Assembly (NCBI GenBank): GCA_012184525.1
Contig: WOFQ01000029.1
Span: 186,001-250,000 of the forward strand
Source of the DNA: Xenoacremonium recifei
Taxonomy: Eukaryota > Ascomycota > Sordariomycetes > Hypocreales > Nectriaceae
DNA length: 64,000 bases
Direction of reading: 5' to 3'
Positions 44,687 to 54,146 of the stretch are shown here, piece by piece; position 1 is the first letter of the stretch; every line of letters starts with the position of its first letter. Position numbers and translations under genes: made by a program. The notes below the pieces were generated by a model, which made no database searches, was not told the DNA's origin, and was given only the letters and a program-made list of their open reading frames with translations.

Positions 44687-46573
44687 ATGTCTCCCGACAA
44701 AGCCCTGAAGCCAGTCGAGGCTGAGCCTTCGCACAAGACAGACGTTCAGTCTCTTGCTGAAGGTGCAGTTGAAGCAGACATGGCGTACACGCCGGAACAG
44801 GAGGGCACCATTAGAAGAAAGATTGACATCTACCTTCTTCCAGTCCTGGCGGCTATGTACTTGGTTTCTTACCTCGACCGATCCAATAGTAAGCCAGCTT
44901 TCTCACCAAGATCGCCGTTAAGAAGTTCGAAACTGATGATACTCCGCTATCAGTGGGCAATGCTGCGATCATTGGCCTGAAGCAGGACCTCAATCTAACC
45001 GAGAAGCAATACACTTTGTGCTTGACCATATTCTTCATTCCCTATGCCCTCTTCGAGATCCCGTCAAACCTGATGCTCAAATTCCTGCGCCCATCTCTCT
45101 GGATCGGTCTCATGATGTTCACCTGGGGGGTCATTGCAACGTAAGACAGATTGCACGGGGGTTAACGAACGAGAAACTAATTTGCGATAGTCTCATGGGT
45201 CTTGTTAAAGGTTTCCCTGGTTTATTTGCAGCTCGTTTCTTTCTTGCAATTGGCGAGGTATGTTTCTGTTACCCCTCTACCTACTTGCGCCGGCATACTG
45301 ATAAGTTTATAGGCTGGATTCTTTCCTGCAGCCAGCTATATCCTGACAATGTGGTACCGCCGTCACGAGATCCAGTTAAGGGCCGGTGTCTTCTACTCAG
45401 CCGGAGCTTTGTCTGGTGCAGTATCTGGTCTTCTCGCATACCTTATCAACAAAATGGATGGCGTCGCGGGGTTGGAAGGCTGGCGATGGTACGTACGCGC
45501 TCGTCAGGCAGCCCGATAACGTCTTTCTGACACGAATAGGGTCTTCATTCTTGAAGGACTTCTAACAGTTATAATGGGCACATGCGCATTCTTTTTCCTA
45601 CCCGATAGCCCTGAAACCTGCAAATTCCTGACCGCAGAGGAAAAGGCTATCGTAATGCACCGAATTCGAAACGATACTGGGACTAGCCACGGATCTTACG
45701 ACGCGCACGAAGAGTTCAAGTGGAAGTACGTGCGGTCGGCTCTGCTGGACTACAAGGTCTGGCTTGTGGTCGTGGCGTATTGGGGAAGCGCCATTCCAAT
45801 CTACGGGTACGTGCACAACTCTTCTATGACGACCTGCACTGACTCTGTTCTTCAGATTCATTTACACATTGCCAACCGTTTTGACTGAGCTCGGATATAC
45901 TGCCGAAATCGCTGTAAGTCATTGATGACCAGGAAGTGCATAACAGTGGTTCTAACATACACGTAGCAAGTGATGACAATTCCCATCTACGTCGCAGCTG
46001 TTCTCGCACTACTTGTAACTGCCTTTCTCTCTGATAGAGCCAGCGATCGCTCACTCTTCGTAATTGTTCCACTCTTGGTTGGCGGAACGGGTCTTGTGGC
46101 GCTTCTGGCGATCCCCAAGAATGGTGCTGCACCAGGCGCACTCTACGCCATGCTCTTCTTGGTTGCCATGGGCCTCTACTCAATTGTTTGCGGAACCGTC
46201 GCTTGGACTGGTGAGTTGGTTTATAGGCAAAGTTGTTTCTCACATTTACTGACGGAGCACAGCCAATAACCTTGCTGGGCCATGGAAGAGAGCTGTCGGC
46301 ATGGCCCTCATGATTTCCGTGGGTAACCTCGGTGGAGCTGTTGGTACCAACATATACTTGACAAAAGAAGCACCTTACTACTGGACGGGATATGGTACTT
46401 CTCTTGCTGTCATTTTCTTGTCGTTGTCGGCTTCTGTCTTCCTGCGTTTCAAGTACAAGAGTATCAACGCAAAGAGGGATGCTATGTCCCCAGATGAAAT
46501 TCGTGAGAAGTATACAGAAGAGGAGCTTCGAGAGATGGGAGACGAGAGCCCCTTCTTCAGATACACTATTTAG
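44687..46573 (+). CDS. MFS permease, anion:cation symporter, second of the cluster
   Basis: Eight exons (44687-44888, 44954-45140, 45191-45257, 45313-45488, 45540-45806, 45856-45913, 45967-46210, 46263-46573) encode 503 aa; introns are 49-65 bp. Family marks are RKIDIYLLPVLAAMYLVSYLDRSN, LKFLRPSLWIGLMMFTWG, ARFFLAIGEAGFFPA and a C-terminus ending PFFRYTI. It belongs to the same ACS group as the permease at 29625-31406, but is not a near-identical copy. Likely a plasma-membrane importer of a carboxylate or amide-type nitrogen compound. Transcribed divergently from the amidase, which suggests the amidase substrate enters through it. Confidence 0.92.
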
Positions 46574-47179
46574 ATATCGTGGGTGAAGTTTCACTCTGCA
46601 GAAGATATATTCCTTTCAAGAAGTTTTGCTCTCGGTCACATCGAATATTCCATAGGACGATAGTAGCCTTCGCGTCACAATTATCTTGATCGATTCGAAC
46701 ATTCACTTTGGCTTTGAAATATTGCTGTTGCATAGCTGTCCGTTCAAGAAATCCAAGTCTAAGATGTCTGTCCCAAACCCGCGACTCCCTTAATCTCTTG
46801 CATAAGTGGCGAATTACAACAGGACTTCCATTTGGTACGTGTATTGAATCAACAGTGGTTGCCTTGAGCTTGGCGGACCAGGCTTCTGGAACTGCTTCGC
46901 TTAAGACCGGCTCGGCTCCGGGCCGGGGACATGGCCTACGATACCAGACGTCACGCAAAGAAGAGTCTTAGTAGTTAATCAGTTTTCATTATTGGGTTTA
47001 GCGATCAATCGCTAAAAGATTGCATTTTCTTCATTTGGCGACTGTAGCCAAATTAGGAAACTAACAAGAGACCACTGATAACCGCGGCTGCTCAATGCGA
47101 AGTCTTATATGGGATAGATTTACGCTTGTTAGTCTGACTCCTGCACAAAACTTTTGGCCTTTGATTGATTATCCTCAAA
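46574..47179. other. Intergenic, promoter of the FAD oxidase
   Basis: No supported gene. A 130-codon minus-strand frame at 46566-46958 abuts the permease stop and shows no domain. No CGGCTATC octamer was found here. Confidence 0.5.
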
Positions 47180-48526
47180 ATGTCGAATTCCCCGGAAGGA
47201 ATTTACGAAAAGGGCATCATTGACCCTGGCCTACCTGTCAAGAACTCCATCCGATCCTTCTGGTTGACTGAGCCTGCGGACATCAGCAAACTGCAATCAC
47301 CATGGGTCTCATCTGCTGACATTGTTGTCATTGGATCTGGCATGACGGCTGCCAGTCTCGTCGACACTCTGTACTCTCGTTGCCCAGATCTCAAAATCGT
47401 CGTTGTCGAAGCTCGAGATCTTTGCTCGGGAGCAACAGGCCGAAATGGTGGACATATCAAAGCCATGAGTCCTGGGGTCTGGTTTGATCGCAAGAAACAG
47501 TTCGGCGTCGAGGAAGCCGCACGGATTATGGAGTATGAACACAGTCACCTGGATGAAATGGTCAAATGCATCAACGACAACAAAATCTCATGTGATTTAG
47601 ATCTATTGGAAGGCTTGGATGTGTACTTCGATCAAAAGGTTTTCCAGCGCGCTTGCGACGCTGTGGATGACATGAAGACGCATGCTCCCAAGGTTGCGGA
47701 GCGTTACTCCATTTACACATCAAAGGAAGAACTCAAGGAGCGCAGCTGTCCCGAGACAGCCGTTGGAGTAGTCGGAATGCGCGCTGGTTCCATGTGGCCA
47801 TACAAGATGGTGGCTGGACTCTTCAGCAAATTTGTCAGAGATAAGGGACTTATCCTACAGACAAACACAGTTGTCACATCCATTGACGAGAAGTCTGTGG
47901 ACAACTTTGCTACTGTCCATACCGACCGTGGAGATATCCGAGCGAATCATGTAGTACACGCTACAAACTGTTGGATCGGCCATCTCGTTCCCGAGCTCAG
48001 GCCTTTCGTTTCTCCTGTGAGAGCCAACGTGCAAAGGAGAGTACCTAAACCTACGGCCAGGAAAACCAACAACTCTTGGTGGCTTCGATACGGAGAGAAG
48101 GACTACGACTACATGATCCAGAGACACGATGGGGCATACATCATCGGACGCGCTAATACAGGCCGTCGAGCAACCGCGGACGACAGCACCGTCGACTTCC
48201 TCCCCCATAAGCACTTACGCGGCGTGACTCCTCTTGTCTTCGACTTTGGGTCTGACAAAATTGAGACAACTCACCTCTGGGGTGGTTCTGTCGCTTTCAC
48301 ACAGGATGGCAACCCTTTCGTAGGGAGGCTTCCTTTTGTCAATCGTAGCCATCAGTGGGTTTGCGCCGCGTATCAAGGCATTGGAATGGTGAGAGCATTC
48401 AGAACCGCCAAGATGCTTGCTCATCTTATTCTGGAGGAGGACTTGCCCCCTATTTATCCGCGTTCCATGCTCCTGACGGAAAGCAGGGTCAACGGCTGGC
48501 AAAATGAAATGAAGAGCAAGCTTTGA
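47180..48526 (+). CDS. FAD-dependent oxidoreductase of the DAO family
   Basis: A single exon of 448 aa, start MSNSPEGIYEKG; an upstream in-frame ATG (47165) adds five residues. The dinucleotide-binding fold near residue 52 is IVVIGSGMTAASL, followed by VVVEARDLCSGATGRNGGHI, the second FAD contact of the DAO (PF01266) family. The C-terminal FAD contact is WVCAAYQGIGMVRAFRTAKML. The family oxidises secondary amines, D-amino acids or N-alkyl amino acids to imines with H2O2 release. No peroxisomal SKL is present, although the protein ends KSKL, one residue off the classical PTS1 (SKL is in fact its last three residues). This terminal SKL is a plausible peroxisomal signal. It fits the cluster as an amine or amino-acid oxidase. 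Confidence 0.9.
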   Translation: MSNSPEGIYEKGIIDPGLPVKNSIRSFWLTEPADISKLQSPWVSSADIVVIGSGMTAASLVDTLYSRCPDLKIVVVEARDLCSGATGRNGGHIKAMSPGVWFDRKKQFGVEEAARIMEYEHSHLDEMVKCINDNKISCDLDLLEGLDVYFDQKVFQRACDAVDDMKTHAPKVAERYSIYTSKEELKERSCPETAVGVVGMRAGSMWPYKMVAGLFSKFVRDKGLILQTNTVVTSIDEKSVDNFATVHTDRGDIRANHVVHATNCWIGHLVPELRPFVSPVRANVQRRVPKPTARKTNNSWWLRYGEKDYDYMIQRHDGAYIIGRANTGRRATADDSTVDFLPHKHLRGVTPLVFDFGSDKIETTHLWGGSVAFTQDGNPFVGRLPFVNRSHQWVCAAYQGIGMVRAFRTAKMLAHLILEEDLPPIYPRSMLLTESRVNGWQNEMKSKL

Positions 48527-48978
48527 ACATTTATTGAATAACTCCCAATATTAATTGCACCTTTGAAGATGAATGCTTGAGAAAAGATTGGTGAGGTGAA
48601 TACTACAACTATGAAAATGAGAAGGATAATATGAAAACGACACGATCTAGTATAGCAATGTCGACAACTCACTTAGATGAGAACGCTTCCATATATCCGC
48701 CAGATAATGCACTGTTATATCCTAGGTATTTCCCCCTCTCTAGATCTATACTAGGTGCTTTCTAGTGAATGCTGTGATGAATACTCTCTCTTGCCGCTCT
48801 TTGGCGCCTGGAGCTGCATCTTCACTAAGAATAGCATGGGGAGTCTGGGGCCAAGCTGAGCCGCGTCACGTGTCGGCCAGGTTTCATCTTGCAAAAGTAC
48901 CTATTTATCTCTCATCTTCAAAAGCTTCGAGTACAACATCGCGCTCTTTCTCGTAAGCTACAGTGAGCTAAAAGCACG
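48527..48978. other. Intergenic, promoter of the first HET gene
   Basis: No gene supported. A CACGTG E-box lies at 48867-48872, about 107 bp before the HET start codon. Confidence 0.45.
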
Positions 48979-50832
48979 ATGATCACCTACACCCCACTCG
49001 ACGAAGAGCGAAAACAGCTTCGAGTTCTAACGTTACTTCCTGGAAGACCAGACGCTCCGATCGTATGCACCCTCAGCACCTCCTCGCTCAACGACTATCC
49101 CCAGTTTGAAGCTCTATCGTATGTGTGGGGAGATGCCAAAAAGAGAAAGGATATTGTCGTGGATGACCAGACCATTTCTGTCACAGAGAACCTCGAGAAT
49201 GCGCTTCGGGCCCTCAGACTTCCCAAGAAACCACGCACTTTGTGGGTCGACGCCGTTTGTATCGACCAACAGAATACTTCCGAGAAGAACTACCAAGTCC
49301 CCCATATGGCAACTATATATTTCATCTGCACAGCCGTAGTCGTTTGGCTGGGACCATCCACGCCCGAGATCGAGCTCGCTCTCTCATGGATGCAGACCTA
49401 TGTGGCGAAGCAGTACACAGGCGCATCCGCATTCTGGATGAAGCTGGACTCAAAGGGAGTGTTCTCCAAAAAGGCGAAGATGGAGAGGGATTTGGCAGTT
49501 TTGAAGGCTTTCGAGGGCTACTTTGAAATCCTCCTCAAACCATATTGGAATCGGATGTGGACGTTCCAGGAATATCGTCTTGCTGAAGATGAACCCATCT
49601 GCTATTGTGGGGAGATAAGCTTCCAGGCGAGCATCTTGGGTAAGGCACAAGATGAGATTCACAAGGCCGGCTATGCAGTTCTCACGGCTTCTGTCGAACC
49701 AGGAGGTCTCTTGGCGCCAGGTCGAGAGTGGTCCGACTACAGTAAAGCAGAAAAGGATGCGGCCATCAAAATCGACAAGGCTCGCAAGGTGCTCCTAGAC
49801 AAGAGCACCGCTGCCCTAAAGAATGCTATTACTTCACCAAAGAACTTTCGCGAGCCTTGGACCAACAAAGAGAGCCAGCTGCTGTATCTCCTCACCATCA
49901 CAGCGGAGCGACAATGTTACGATCCCAGAGACAAGGTCTATGCGCTGTACGGAATGGAGCTCGAGATTCCAAAGATATATCCGCCAGACTACGACAAGCC
50001 AGTAGAGAAAGTCATCATAGAAACAACAGCATTTCTAGTCAACCATGAGCGTGGACCTATCATGTACAGCACCTTCGGGCTAAGGGATGGCCGCCTCGAA
50101 CACAACAGCGTCTTCCCATCATGGGTTCCAGAATTCTCAGATGGAAGCATTACAGCTCCAAACATTCACCGTTGTAGCAGCGAGCGACTTGCTCCAGCTC
50201 TAAGAAAATGGGAAGAGGCACCTCCAGCGGAAGTCGATGAAAAGCTATCAACGTTGACAATCTTTGCGCGGAACCTAGGCCAGTGCCAGGTCGTTGTGCG
50301 CTTTTCAGAGACTAAGGAAGAGACATGCCAGCAAGTATTCGGCCTTTTGAAACTTGATCCCGCGGTAACTCCCGACCCGGCCGTCATGGAGAAAATGCGA
50401 AATTACTCTGTTGAGCGAATGGCCAGACTCCTCGTTGCCCACGATCCCTTGAATACAAGACACTCAGATAAAGAGATCGTGGACACATTTCAGCTCATGT
50501 ATGAGTCCATGAAACCAGGAGCAGAGACAGATATCAAAAAGGGCAGCACATGGTGGGTGGTGGACTCTGCCATCAAGACTCTCGCCGGGAAGAGATTGAT
50601 CATTACACCAGATGGGATATATGGAGTCTGTGTCAGTGCAGGTAAGGATGGAGACATTGCGACCTTGCCGCCGCAGGTTAGAGCTCCTCTATTGTTTAGG
50701 CCAGAGGCAGATGGTTATTACAGGATGGTGGGAACAGCTATCCTTGACGGGGTCATGGAGAAGAAGCTGTTGGAGGAGGAACTAGTCTCGGAGGTCGAGA
50801 AGAAAGGTTTGGAGAAGTTTCTGGTTCACTAA
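48979..50832 (+). CDS. HET-domain protein
   Basis: A single exon of 617 aa. The N-terminal HET domain (PF06985) shows its three blocks: FEALSYVWGD near residue 42, RTLWVDAVCIDQ near residue 90 and MWTFQEYRLAED near residue 193. Between them VPHMATIYFICTAVVVWLG matches the family strand. The C-terminal part has no recognised repeats or ligand-binding domain; it carries several helical stretches. HET proteins trigger vegetative incompatibility cell death in ascomycetes when paired with a partner, and most copies in genomes are of unknown specificity. The gene follows the FAD oxidase but is unrelated to it in function. Confidence 0.93.
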   Translation: MITYTPLDEERKQLRVLTLLPGRPDAPIVCTLSTSSLNDYPQFEALSYVWGDAKKRKDIVVDDQTISVTENLENALRALRLPKKPRTLWVDAVCIDQQNTSEKNYQVPHMATIYFICTAVVVWLGPSTPEIELALSWMQTYVAKQYTGASAFWMKLDSKGVFSKKAKMERDLAVLKAFEGYFEILLKPYWNRMWTFQEYRLAEDEPICYCGEISFQASILGKAQDEIHKAGYAVLTASVEPGGLLAPGREWSDYSKAEKDAAIKIDKARKVLLDKSTAALKNAITSPKNFREPWTNKESQLLYLLTITAERQCYDPRDKVYALYGMELEIPKIYPPDYDKPVEKVIIETTAFLVNHERGPIMYSTFGLRDGRLEHNSVFPSWVPEFSDGSITAPNIHRCSSERLAPALRKWEEAPPAEVDEKLSTLTIFARNLGQCQVVVRFSETKEETCQQVFGLLKLDPAVTPDPAVMEKMRNYSVERMARLLVAHDPLNTRHSDKEIVDTFQLMYESMKPGAETDIKKGSTWWVVDSAIKTLAGKRLIITPDGIYGVCVSAGKDGDIATLPPQVRAPLLFRPEADGYYRMVGTAILDGVMEKKLLEEELVSEVEKKGLEKFLVH

Positions 50833-51031
50833 ACCTTATTTTTGAATTTATTGAGGGGTGGAACAACATTTGAATCATTTGAATACATAAAAGAGACTCC
50901 ACCATTGCAATGCACTACCCCCTCGCGCAGTCACGTTCAAGGCCGACATGAAATCCATCCACTCGCAAATACCATCCGATAACAGAAACGCCAGGAAGAC
51001 CATTCGCTCAGATACAATGCTGGAGATTTCT

Positions 51032-52230
51032 TTACAAGATGGCAGAGAAATCCGTCTTCTCGCAGTATTCTCGGAACGAGGTCATCTTGAGACCGAACTA
51101 GAAGCGCGCAAGTTAGCATCTAGTCAATATCTTAATTGAGATCGCGGTTCCTACCTTCTCGGGACGGACAACAGCAGGATCGGTGCCCTCGTATCCAAAG
51201 TCAAACGCGAACATCACATTCTGGCCGAATTCGTGGCCCAGACCACCAGGGAGCAGCTCGCAGAAGTCCTCATATGAAACCTCATCATAACCACCGTACT
51301 TCAGACCCTGAGTCTCGCAGAAAGTCTTCAGGTATTCCTCCCATGTGACGTAGTCACCGACAGCAAAGAGGTTCAGGTTGGGCTCGGCTTCGGCAGCGGC
51401 CTTGATGGCAGGACCAAAGTCCTTGCGCACGTCGCCGAAGGGGATAGGCTTGTTACCGGCGCCAACGCCCTTCATGCGCCAGGTGCCATCAGCTTGCTAT
51501 TAAATGGTCAGCGGGAGTTCTTCGACCAACAGGATTGCGGGTAGCGTGGTCTCAGTTTTTACGTACCTTCTTGGGAGTCGTGGGAAGTCCCCATTGCCAG
51601 GGAAGCTGGAAGTAAATGGGAGCTTGAACCTGCGAGAACTTGCCCTTCAAAGCAGGCAGACTCAGCGCATAGTCAACAGCCTCAGCCTTAGATTCCATGT
51701 GGTAAAGCTGGCTGTACTTTCCACCGCTCGACTTCTTCGCGCTGGCCATGGAGCTGAAAATGTACCTCTCCAGTCCGGGAACAGTGGCCGCAGCGTCGGC
51801 AAGGTTCTTGCCCTGCTGGAGTTCGACCTCGTAACAGTACTCAACAAGCTCCTGGTTAGGCTTCTTGTTCTTGCTGCTCTCGGGATCCTTGAAGATAGTC
51901 CAGAAGTCCGTCACTCCAAAAATGACATTGGCGCCGACGAAAGCCTTCTTTAGAGACTCAACGTTGCTGAGATCGCCCTCCACGATTTGCACTCCCTTAG
52001 AGGCCCATTCTTTGGCGCCGGCTGAGTTGGCATTGCGGGTAACACCGCGAACAGTCCAGCCAGGGGTGACGAGATAGGTGTCGGCGACAGAGCTGCCCTA
52101 CAGCGGTGTTAGTGGTTGTGAATTCCAGCTGCGGGATTATCTGTGGCTAATCGGGGTATCTTATTGGCGGAAAAATAATACATACCTGAACGCCAGTGAT
52201 TCCGAGAACGACGATAAGCTTGGAAGACAT
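51032..52230 (-). CDS. NmrA-like NAD(P)-binding protein
   Basis: Four exons (52186-52230, 51567-52097, 51155-51496, 51032-51097) give 327 aa. The first exon encodes the glycine-rich loop VVLGITGVQ-GSSV, split by the 88-bp first intron. The family landmarks VIFGVTDFWTIF and ERYIFSSMASAKK follow, and the last short exon supplies the typical end MTSFREYCEKTDFSAIL. NmrA-like proteins are atypical SDRs lacking the catalytic Tyr-Lys pair; some sense the NAD(P)+/NAD(P)H balance, others act as reductases. It is divergent from a classical SDR across 0.8 kb, which suggests joint regulation. Cytosolic; no signal peptide. Confidence 0.92.
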
Positions 52231-53056
52231 CTTTGCGATTGAGGTGGTTTCTGGAGGAAAAAGTTTGGAAAGAATATTGCGTAGGGTTGAGTTGTAGATT
52301 GTACTTATGAGACTGATTGGAACCTGAAATTCGAGTTGTGTGCAGATGGTGAATTGATGCGATGAGAATTGAGCTATAGACAGACTTAAGCATGCATACT
52401 TATAACTCCAACTTTCATGCTTCATCCCACTCATAGTATCCTTTCCTCCACGCTTCATAATCAGCAACTCCACGCACCCATTCATCATACTTCCCAAAAC
52501 TACTAAATGCTTTGTAATTTTCGCATTTCTCATCTGCCGATTAAAGATCTCAGCCCTGAATCGATCGTCTCAATCAAGGTGCGACCGAGGATCCACTCCA
52601 GGTTAGCTTGAACCAACAACCTGTTTCCCAAAAGGGAAATTATCTGGACGTTGTGTTTGTCATCAGGCGAGCTATCGCTGAGAAAGCTTGGCCTATCGTG
52701 CAGATTGATTCCAGTGGCTGGATAGACGCTCATCAGGAGTTTCCCAATGTAGAAATAGGCTTCGTAATTGCAGCATATCGTGAACATGAATTGGTGGTGA
52801 GTTGAGGTGTATAAGATGGACTCATGCTCACGGCTCAAAATGTCTATCCTCATCATCAACAGGCTTCAACAATCATCATCTACCAACAATCAATCTCAAC
52901 AACCACCCACAACTCCTCCTCACTACAATTTTAGTAACCTCGCTTATCACCAACACCACAATCTACAATCACAGCACAAACAACTTCCCCAAGCACCAAT
53001 AACTCTTCAACACGCCAATAAGCACCATTTCAAGAATATCCACAGTAATCACTAAA
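52231..53056. promoter_or_regulatory. Bidirectional region between NmrA-like and SDR genes
   Basis: 826 bp. The right part (about 52850-53056) is a CA- and CT-rich leader, typical of 5' UTRs of expressed fungal genes. No separate gene is supported; short frames in it reflect low complexity. Confidence 0.5.
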
Positions 53057-53967
53057 ATGGACGCTTCGCTCTCCCTCGCCAATAAGGTCGCCATCGTCAC
53101 CGGCTCGGGCCGAGAAAACGGAATCGGCGCAGGTATCGCACTCACCCTTGCACGTGCCGGTGCGAGTGTTGTCATCAACTACATCTCCGAGTCTTCTGCA
53201 TCGCGAGCGCAAGAAGTCGTTCAGAAGATCGAGTCTGCTGTCGGAAAGGATCGAGTCACTCTTGTCAGGGCCGATGTCTCCACTGCTGAGGGCAGCAAGA
53301 AGATCGTGGAGGAGACTCTGAAGGCTTTTGGAGTTGATCACATTGACATCCTTGGTAAGCCTAGTCAGATTCGATTCGATTGCCAGTAGTCCACTAATAG
53401 TGTAACATAATAGTCAACAACGCTTCCTGGGTTTCTTACGGCACCGTTCTTACTAGCTCCGCCGCGGACATCATGCAAACTTTCCAGGTTGCTGTTGTCG
53501 GGCCCGTTCTTTTGCTCCAGGCTGCGTACCCTCATATGCCCAAGGGCAGCCGGGTCATCAACATTGGCTCTGTCGCTGCTAAGATGGGCTTTTACCATAT
53601 GCCCATCTATGCCGCGGCTAAGGCAGCCATGAACGAGCTGGCCTACAGCATCTCTCGAGAGGTACGCTCAAGACCCTCCCATTTGGGATCTATGTCATAG
53701 GATATACTAACACTTTCATAGATTGGTCGCGATGGCAAGAGCATCACCATCAACACTGTAGCTCCCGGACCAGTCCCGACGGACTCACTGCCACCAGTTC
53801 CAGAGGTTGAGCCTGTCAAGAACTACCTCCTCGAACGAACTCGGGGTGAGGAGAGACTTACTTCTGTTGAGGATGTCGCAGATGCGGTACTTCTTCTAGC
53901 TAGCGAGAAGAGCCGATGGATCACCGGACAGGTCATTTCCGTCAGCGGCGGCATCAACGGTGGCTAG
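53057..53967 (+). CDS. Short-chain dehydrogenase/reductase
   Basis: Three exons (53057-53354, 53414-53661, 53722-53967) encode 263 aa. Motifs are the cofactor loop VTGSGRENGIG near residue 14, NNASW at the second exon start, catalytic Ser in NIGSVA and YAAAK near residue 176, and a C-terminal ITGQVISVSGGING, usual for 3-oxoacyl-reductase-like classical SDRs. The glycine loop carries two extra residues (RE), as in fungal versicolorin- or tetrahydroxynaphthalene-reductase-like relatives. The substrate is unknown. The likely functional tie is to the divergent NmrA-like gene. Confidence 0.92.
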
Positions 53968-54146
53968 GGATGGTTATCAGCACATATGTTGACACGAACT
54001 TGTACGATCTTATGTGGTACTGGAATAATCTGAGCGTGATGCAAATGGTCTTTTATGTTATAGAATAGGTTATTCGAATTTAAGGAGTTTTCCTTTTGCA
54101 TCTATGTCCTTATGCGAGACTAGTGACTCTTTCGAGAGTGCTTTAA

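Noticed and set aside
29625..46573. Secondary-metabolite biosynthetic cluster
   Set aside because: No polyketide synthase, NRPS, terpene synthase, prenyltransferase or P450 gene is present; hydrolases and permeases point to catabolism.
46566..46958. 130-codon minus-strand frame
   Set aside because: Abuts the permease stop, no domain, and falls in the promoter of the FAD oxidase.
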